Source: Thermoplasmatota archaeon
Lineage (GTDB): Archaea; Thermoplasmatota; E2; DHVEG-1
Reading direction: 5' to 3'
DNA length: 19,327 bases
Assembly: GCA_016930995.1 (NCBI GenBank)
Contig: JAFGFQ010000067.1
Coordinates: forward strand, 1-19,327
Below are positions 15,064 to 19,327 of this stretch, one piece after another. Each line of letters opens with the position of its first letter. Within the stretch, counting starts at the first letter, position 1. The notes under the pieces are model-generated. The model was not told the origin of the DNA, did not search any database, and worked only from the letters and a program-made list of their open reading frames with translations. Position numbers and translations under genes: made by a program.

Positions 15064-15756
15064 ATGCAATCAGAAAATCGAGTCATCGCACAGAAAATCT
15101 GGGACACGATTGCTGAGAGTTTTGATACCACACGACAAAAACCCTGGAGTAATTGTCTTGAGTATATTCACTCATTAAACCCAACAGACATCGTTGCTGA
15201 TATCGGATGTGGAAATGGCCGGCATCTTCTGCCGTGCGCAGAGCAATGCAAATCTGTTTTTGGAGTTGATGTCTCATCTCAATTCCTTCAAATCGTTCAA
15301 AAGAAACTGCACCACAAATTAATCACGAACACCTCCTTGATTCATGCAGACGCAGTCTACCTCCCCTTTACAGCAGACTCCTTTGACGCTATCTTGTTTA
15401 TCGCATCATTGCATAATATCAAGGGCAAAGACTATCGACATCAAGCATTAACAGAGGTCGCACGAGTGCTAAAACCACAGGGAACCGCTTTGATAAGTGT
15501 CTGGTCACGATGGCAGGATAAATATTGTAAGTATTTTTTGAAACAATTGATAACCCGTAAAAGAGAGTTTGGGGATATCGAAGTATGTTGGCGACAACAT
15601 CATCTGAATGTCCCTCGTTTCTATCATTTGTATGCGAAAGGAGAATTCCTTAGAGATTTGCAGTCTGCAGGGTTTCAAATTCAACGATGTGAGAGCGTGA
15701 AAATCTGTTCGAAGCGATTCCCTGATAATTATTTTGCTCTTGTTCGAAAAAGATAA
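15064..15756 (+). CDS. Trm9-like SAM-dependent tRNA methyltransferase
   Basis: This is a 230-residue class I methyltransferase resembling the catalytic domain of Trm9/ABH8, which methylates wobble-uridine side chains of tRNA together with Trm112. The Trm9-type N-terminus reads VIAQKIWDTIAESFDTTRQKPW. The SAM motif is VADIGCGNGRHL (about 44-55), followed by GVDVS and HADAVYLPF. ASLHNI lies in the catalytic region, and PRFYHLYAKGEF near the C-terminus is a Trm9 trait. The archaeal substrate is inferred rather than shown; a general class I methyltransferase is the alternative. Its place after pheT supports a role in translation. A few alternative ATGs exist; 15064 has the better ribosome site. 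Confidence 0.75.
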   Translation: MQSENRVIAQKIWDTIAESFDTTRQKPWSNCLEYIHSLNPTDIVADIGCGNGRHLLPCAEQCKSVFGVDVSSQFLQIVQKKLHHKLITNTSLIHADAVYLPFTADSFDAILFIASLHNIKGKDYRHQALTEVARVLKPQGTALISVWSRWQDKYCKYFLKQLITRKREFGDIEVCWRQHHLNVPRFYHLYAKGEFLRDLQSAGFQIQRCESVKICSKRFPDNYFALVRKR

Positions 15757-15765
15757 TTATTTAAG
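15754..15765 (+). promoter_or_regulatory. Possible TATA box for the ABC exporter operon
   Basis: An ATAATTATTTAAG-like A/T tract at the end of the Trm9-like gene lies about 46 bases before ATG 15806. It would give a leader near 19 bases. It may supplement readthrough from pheT. Confidence 0.4.
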
Positions 15766-15805
15766 ACTCATGGTATTTTCAGCAGAACGTTGAATAGGAA
15801 TAATT

Positions 15806-16798
15806 ATGGATATTATTTCGACAGTGAATCTTACAAAAACATTCGATGGTTTTACTGCTGTTGACCATATCCAGTTTTCTGTCAAGGAAGGAGAGATTTT
15901 TGGTTTCCTTGGCCCGAATGGTGCTGGGAAGACAACCACGATTAAAATGCTGACGACGTTGCTGTATCCATCTGAGGGTTCTGCTACTATCGCAGGACAT
16001 GATATCTTAAAACAGCGTGCAATTGTCAGAGAGAACATTGGAGTGGTTTTTCAAGAACCAGCGTTAGACCCTGAGCTCACGGGTAGGGAAAATCTTGATT
16101 TTCATGCACGGATGTATGGTTTGTCAGCAGAAAAAAGAAAGACACGCATTACTGAAGTGTTAACCCTTGTTGATTTACTTGAAAAAAAAGATGTCTTTGT
16201 GAAATATTACTCCGGTGGGATGAAACGAAGGCTTGAAATAGCCCGTGGCCTCATGCATTCCCCACGGGTGTTATTCTTAGATGAACCGACGTTGGGATTA
16301 GATGCGCAGACGCGACGTGCGATTTGGGACTATATCAAAGAGTTAAACAAGAATGAGAAGACGACGATTTTTTTAACAACGCATTACATGGACGAAGCCG
16401 ACTTCCTCTGCGAACATATCGGTATCATTGACCATGGGAAAATCCTGGTGATGGACTCCGTTGATACACTGAAAAAATCTGTGGGAAACGATGTTATTAC
16501 TCTGTCCTGCTCTGATTGTTCGACTTTCCAGAAGCGATTAGAACAAGAAGCATGGATTCGCCAGATCACACCGTATGATTCTTTTTTAACCCTTGGTGTG
16601 GAACGAGGAGAAGAAAAAATACCGGTCCTCTTTGATATCGCACGAACTATCCCCGTCTCTATATCTTCCGTCGATGTCCGAAAACCAACCCTTGATGACG
16701 TTTTCTTGTACTATACGGGCCGTAGCATGCGGGAGCAACCCCCAGAAGCCCCTCGATTCAGACCTCCAAGACCAGGACGACCTCATCTGAGGAGATAG
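15806..16798 (+). CDS. ABC-2 exporter ATP-binding protein (DrrA-like)
   Basis: This 330-residue ATPase would power export with the permease encoded just downstream. The nucleotide-binding motifs are complete: Walker A GPNGAGKT at 36-43, Q-loop VFQEPALD at 81-88, signature YSGGMKRR at 135-142, Walker B VLFLDEP at 155-161 and the H-loop histidine 193. A DrrA-type regulatory C-terminal domain follows, ending TLDDVFLYYTGRSMRE. An additional tail of about 20 residues is very rich in Pro and Arg, which is unusual for the family. The cargo is unknown; related systems export drugs, lipids or polysaccharides. The stop is 5 bases before the permease ATG. Confidence 0.93.
   Translation: MDIISTVNLTKTFDGFTAVDHIQFSVKEGEIFGFLGPNGAGKTTTIKMLTTLLYPSEGSATIAGHDILKQRAIVRENIGVVFQEPALDPELTGRENLDFHARMYGLSAEKRKTRITEVLTLVDLLEKKDVFVKYYSGGMKRRLEIARGLMHSPRVLFLDEPTLGLDAQTRRAIWDYIKELNKNEKTTIFLTTHYMDEADFLCEHIGIIDHGKILVMDSVDTLKKSVGNDVITLSCSDCSTFQKRLEQEAWIRQITPYDSFLTLGVERGEEKIPVLFDIARTIPVSISSVDVRKPTLDDVFLYYTGRSMREQPPEAPRFRPPRPGRPHLRR
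16791..16794 (+). promoter_or_regulatory. Shine-Dalgarno sequence for the permease
   Basis: GGAG in the last codons of the ATPase gene lies 9 bases before ATG 16804. It indicates coupled translation of the two subunits. Confidence 0.55.
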
Positions 16799-16803
16799 AA
16801 GCA

Positions 16804-17571
16804 ATGAATAAGAAGGATTTCCAAGCAATCTATATGCTATGGCTTCGTCAGATGAAGCGATTCCTCCGAGCGAAAAGCCGGGTGATTTCAACAATCGTCC
16901 AACCCCTGTTCTTTCTTTTTATTCTCGGATTTGGCTTTAATGTCGCGACATTCCCAGGGATGGAAGGTTCCTATATTTATTTTCTTGCCCCGGGTATTAT
17001 CGCTATGGCGATCCTGTTTTCCTCGATGTTTACCGGTGTTTCAGTTCTCTGGGACAGACAATCCGGATTTTTACAGGAAGTGCTTGTCGCCCCGGTAAGT
17101 AGACTGTCCATTGTCATTGGGAGAACCTTGGGAGGTGCGACCGTTGCATTGATTCAAGGTATCATTATTATGATTATTGCAATAGCTCTTGGTGTATCAA
17201 TTGCAAGCCCTTTGGGTCTTTTGCTTACATTCATCATCATGGTGTTGTTGTCCTTCACCGCGGTTGGGTTTGGTTTGATTCTTGCCTCAAAAATGCAAGA
17301 TTTCGAAGGATTTCAGGCAATCATGAGCCTGATTTTAATGCCGTTGTTATTTTTATCCTCAGCATTCTTCCCTATCAATACCGCGTTACCAGGTTGGTTA
17401 CGGACGATCGCGTTTTTTAATCCGCTGTTTTACATGATTGATGGAATGCGGGGGAGCTTGACCGGTGTGAATAATATCTTGCACCCGTTGGTGGACCTTG
17501 GTATCATTAGTGTCCTGTGTATCGTCATTATGGGGCTGGGAACGTACTTTTTCAACAAATCTGAGGTATAA
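16804..17571 (+). CDS. ABC-2 type transporter permease (DrrB-like)
   Basis: This 255-residue membrane subunit partners the upstream ATPase. A basic amphipathic N-terminus (WLRQMKRFLRAKSR) leads into about six membrane helices near 29-46, 57-80, 104-131, 135-160, 172-192 and 230-250. The typical ABC-2 segment LWDRQSGFLQEVLVAPVSR (82-100) and PLFYMIDGMRG near 207-216 place it in the family. It has normal family length and seems intact. It ends convergently against folD, with a hairpin in the gap. Confidence 0.93.
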   Translation: MNKKDFQAIYMLWLRQMKRFLRAKSRVISTIVQPLFFLFILGFGFNVATFPGMEGSYIYFLAPGIIAMAILFSSMFTGVSVLWDRQSGFLQEVLVAPVSRLSIVIGRTLGGATVALIQGIIIMIIAIALGVSIASPLGLLLTFIIMVLLSFTAVGFGLILASKMQDFEGFQAIMSLILMPLLFLSSAFFPINTALPGWLRTIAFFNPLFYMIDGMRGSLTGVNNILHPLVDLGIISVLCIVIMGLGTYFFNKSEV

Positions 17572-17583
17572 TAGTAGTAAACA

Positions 17584-17605
17584 AGAATTTTCCTAACAAA
17601 ATTCT
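17584..17605. terminator. Inverted repeat between permease and folD, possible bidirectional terminator
   Basis: AGAATTTT and AAAATTCT form a perfect 8-bp stem with a 6-base loop. The 3' arm overlaps the folD stop codon. The permease stop is 12 bases upstream. Each strand carries a T4 tract within the stem. A shared stop signal for the convergent genes is plausible, but the T-runs are short. Confidence 0.45.
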
Positions 17606-18455
17606 ACTGTGTTTTCTTAAGACAGTGATGATATGTTTTTACCATGTTTACCAACGCACACGCAATCGTGACAGGACCAACACCCCCGGGGACTGGTGTC
17701 AGCAGCCCTGCTTTTTCTTTAACGGATAACGCATCTACATCCCCCCGCACACCTTCTTTGGTTTCAATGATACCAACATCGATGATACATGCATGTTCTT
17801 TGATATGATCCTTGGTAATGAGATTTTCAACTCCCGCTCCTGAGATAAGGATGTCTGCCTGCGACGTGTATTTTTTTAAATCTTTTGTAAACACATGACA
17901 GATGCTAACGGTCGCATTCCTGTTAAGTAACAAAGCAGCAAGAGGTTTCCCCACAACCGTGCTATGATTCACGATCACAATATCTCTTCCTTTCAGGGGC
18001 ACCTGCATGTGCTCTAAGATAGTAAGAACCGAAAGTGGGGTACAGGGGATAAGATCCTCATCACCGATGAGGGTTTTCCCAAGATTCTCTGGATTAAATC
18101 CTTCCACGTCTTTTGTTACAGTGACCGCCTGCATCAATGTCGTTGACGAAAGATGATTAGGAACCGGGTACTGGATAAGAATCCCATGGATTCGTGGGTC
18201 TTTGTTGAGATCCTCAATTGTCCTAAGCAGAGTTCTTTCTGAGGTGTCCTCTTTAAAACGGAGGATCTTTGAGATGATTCCGACATCGTTACATGCTGCA
18301 TTTCGTAATTTCAAATACAGTTCTGAAGAGGGGTTCTGACCAACGACTACTGTAGCTATCATGGGTTGTATATGGTATTTTTTCTCTAATTGTTGAACCT
18401 CACAAGCAACATTCTTTTTGATTTGCTGTGCAATCTCTCGACCGTTCACTATCAT
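17604..18455 (-). CDS. folD: FolD-type methylenetetrahydrofolate dehydrogenase/cyclohydrolase, variant active site
   Basis: FolD normally interconverts 5,10-methylene-, methenyl- and 10-formyl-tetrahydrofolate. This 283-residue protein has normal length and clear family blocks: VVVGQNPSSELY near 36-47, ILIQYPVP at 92-99 with the conserved Gln, the Rossmann part VNHSTVVGKPLAALLLNRNATVSICH (in order, about 162-187) and TPVPGGVGPVT near 253-263. Two usual catalytic residues differ. The YxxxK motif reads YLKLR, so Lys is Arg51. DVDG reads DVEG. The dehydrogenase part looks intact, but cyclohydrolase activity is doubtful. An ATG at 18464 and an upstream TTG are alternative starts; a TATA box about 27 bases upstream favours 18455. 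Its neighbour is a class I methyltransferase gene on the same strand. Confidence 0.92.
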   Translation of the reverse strand: MIVNGREIAQQIKKNVACEVQQLEKKYHIQPMIATVVVGQNPSSELYLKLRNAACNDVGIISKILRFKEDTSERTLLRTIEDLNKDPRIHGILIQYPVPNHLSSTTLMQAVTVTKDVEGFNPENLGKTLIGDEDLIPCTPLSVLTILEHMQVPLKGRDIVIVNHSTVVGKPLAALLLNRNATVSICHVFTKDLKKYTSQADILISGAGVENLITKDHIKEHACIIDVGIIETKEGVRGDVDALSVKEKAGLLTPVPGGVGPVTIACALVNMVKTYHHCLKKTQ

Positions 18456-18480
18456 TGCTGTCATTGTGTTCACCAAAGAA

Positions 18481-18488
18481 ATTTATAA
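18481..18488 (-). promoter_or_regulatory. TATA box for folD
   Basis: TTATAAAT on the minus strand, identical to the L10e box, is centred about 29 bases before ATG 18455. This predicts a nearly leaderless mRNA. It lies in the gap after the upstream methyltransferase gene, so folD can be expressed on its own. Confidence 0.6.
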
Positions 18489-18495
18489 TGAATTC

Positions 18496-19302
18496 TTAAG
18501 CCTTCGGTTTTGTACCAATCGCATAGAACTGCGGAAAGAAGTTGAGTTGGACGCCCTCATCCAGGGATTTCAGAAATTCATACTCCCATAGATCGATTTC
18601 TTTTTCAGAAAGTCCTGCATCTTGAAGAATTTTAATATAGAAGTCTCGGGAGTGAAGGTAGTATTGCTTATCTTCCTCGCAGGACCAAATCCTGTTATTC
18701 CCTATTCCTATGATGGTCTCAAGACCAGCGCTGACAAATAATGTCCGTAGTTTTCTTCCGATATGCGGATCACCGCCTTTTTTCTTAATAGCTACCCCTG
18801 CGAACAAGGGATCCACTTTTTTATTTTCTGGCCAGTGGATCTTTCCCCCATAATCCGGTTCAAGAGACGCAAGGATTTTTCCGCCTGGTTTTACAACCCG
18901 TGCCATTTCACAGACGACAGTCTGTGGGTTATCTGTCCACATTAAGAGTAAATTGCAGGTGACCAGATCAAAGGTGTTATCAGCAAAACATAATTGTTGA
19001 GCATCTGCTTTACAGAAGAGTGTGTTCCTATAATCTTTTAATATATGTTGTGCAACCTTAAGAAGAGAATCTGAACCATCAATGGCAATGACTCTTCCTT
19101 TCGTGAGCCGTGATATATCTCTTGTGACAAATCCAGACCCACACCCAACATCAAGGAGGAGAACAGCGTCCTTTACGCCGACCTTTAAATAGAGTGGTAA
19201 ACGTTCCTCTGCTGTCTCCAAGGCTTGGAGTTCTAATTTTTTTACAAAGTCAGGAAGCTCTTCGTCTGATCGTTTGTGGAACCTGTTTTCTGTTTTTACC
19301 AT
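18496..19302 (-). CDS. Class I SAM-dependent methyltransferase, substrate unknown
   Basis: This 268-residue protein has a UbiE/type-11 methyltransferase fold. Motif I reads LLLDVGCGSGFVT (48-60), with AIDGSD (73-78) as the acidic SAM-ribose site. ADAQQLCFADNTFDLVTCNLLLMW follows in order (motifs II-III), and EMARVVKPGGKILASLEPDYGG contains the post-motif. The second half (GGDPHIGRKLR, then a helical C-terminus) probably defines the substrate. Neither sequence nor context identifies it. The start ATG lies near the window edge, and a TTAAATT tract at 19321-19327 may be its TATA box. It is transcribed toward folD, with a separate promoter for folD between them. Confidence 0.85.
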   Translation of the reverse strand: MVKTENRFHKRSDEELPDFVKKLELQALETAEERLPLYLKVGVKDAVLLLDVGCGSGFVTRDISRLTKGRVIAIDGSDSLLKVAQHILKDYRNTLFCKADAQQLCFADNTFDLVTCNLLLMWTDNPQTVVCEMARVVKPGGKILASLEPDYGGKIHWPENKKVDPLFAGVAIKKKGGDPHIGRKLRTLFVSAGLETIIGIGNNRIWSCEEDKQYYLHSRDFYIKILQDAGLSEKEIDLWEYEFLKSLDEGVQLNFFPQFYAIGTKPKA

Positions 19303-19327
19303 TGAGGTACCAAGAAAGAGAATTTAA

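Noticed and set aside
1..19327. CRISPR array, mobile element or defence system
   Set aside because: No spaced direct repeats, terminal repeats, transposase, integrase or nuclease gene was found on reading both strands.

Overview
The window is archaeal. The genes include ribosomal protein L10e, RNA polymerase subunit L (Rpo11), exosome subunit Csl4, the KEOPS subunits Kae1 and Bud32, TruD, archaeal-type IleRS and PheRS-beta, a DUF373 membrane protein and a site-2 protease. Many genes have an A/T-rich TATA-like box about 25-30 bases before the start or before a very short leader. Short oligo-T runs follow some genes. The mix would suit a Thermoplasmatota-like euryarchaeon, with separate kae1 and bud32 genes and a folate-type FolD, but the lineage is an inference. 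Nothing looks mobile: no CRISPR array, transposase, integrase or long repeat was seen. This is mostly a housekeeping region.

Layout. Positions 1-217 hold no confident gene. A tRNA-His(GTG) lies on the minus strand at 218-291, next to rdgB (XTP/dITP pyrophosphatase, minus). An Lrp/AsnC-like regulator is divergent from rdgB (1192-1719, plus). A long minus-strand run then reads from 10000 down to 1752: csl4, rpoL, truD, ileS, a PKD-like surface protein, kae1 and bud32. This run is not one simple operon, because internal TATA-like boxes precede the PKD-like gene and kae1. The L10e gene is divergent from csl4 and convergent with the DUF373 / site-2 protease pair (minus, 13296 to 10697). From 13406 the plus strand carries pheT, a Trm9-like methyltransferase and an ABC-2 exporter pair (ATPase and permease). 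These end convergently against folD and a class I methyltransferase on the minus strand, which reaches the right edge.

How the genes fit together. Much of the window concerns tRNA and translation: t6A37 synthesis (kae1, bud32), tRNA pseudouridylation (truD), a probable wobble-uridine methyltransferase (Trm9-like), Ile and Phe charging, a tRNA gene and a ribosomal protein. RNA synthesis and decay are represented by rpoL and csl4. The most interesting points are: a FolD whose catalytic YxxxK lysine reads as arginine and whose DVDG aspartate reads as glutamate; a DUF373 membrane protein paired with an intramembrane protease; a 19-base palindrome at the ileS promoter; a leader hairpin covering part of the L10e Shine-Dalgarno sequence; and an apparent split between leaderless first genes and Shine-Dalgarno-led internal genes.
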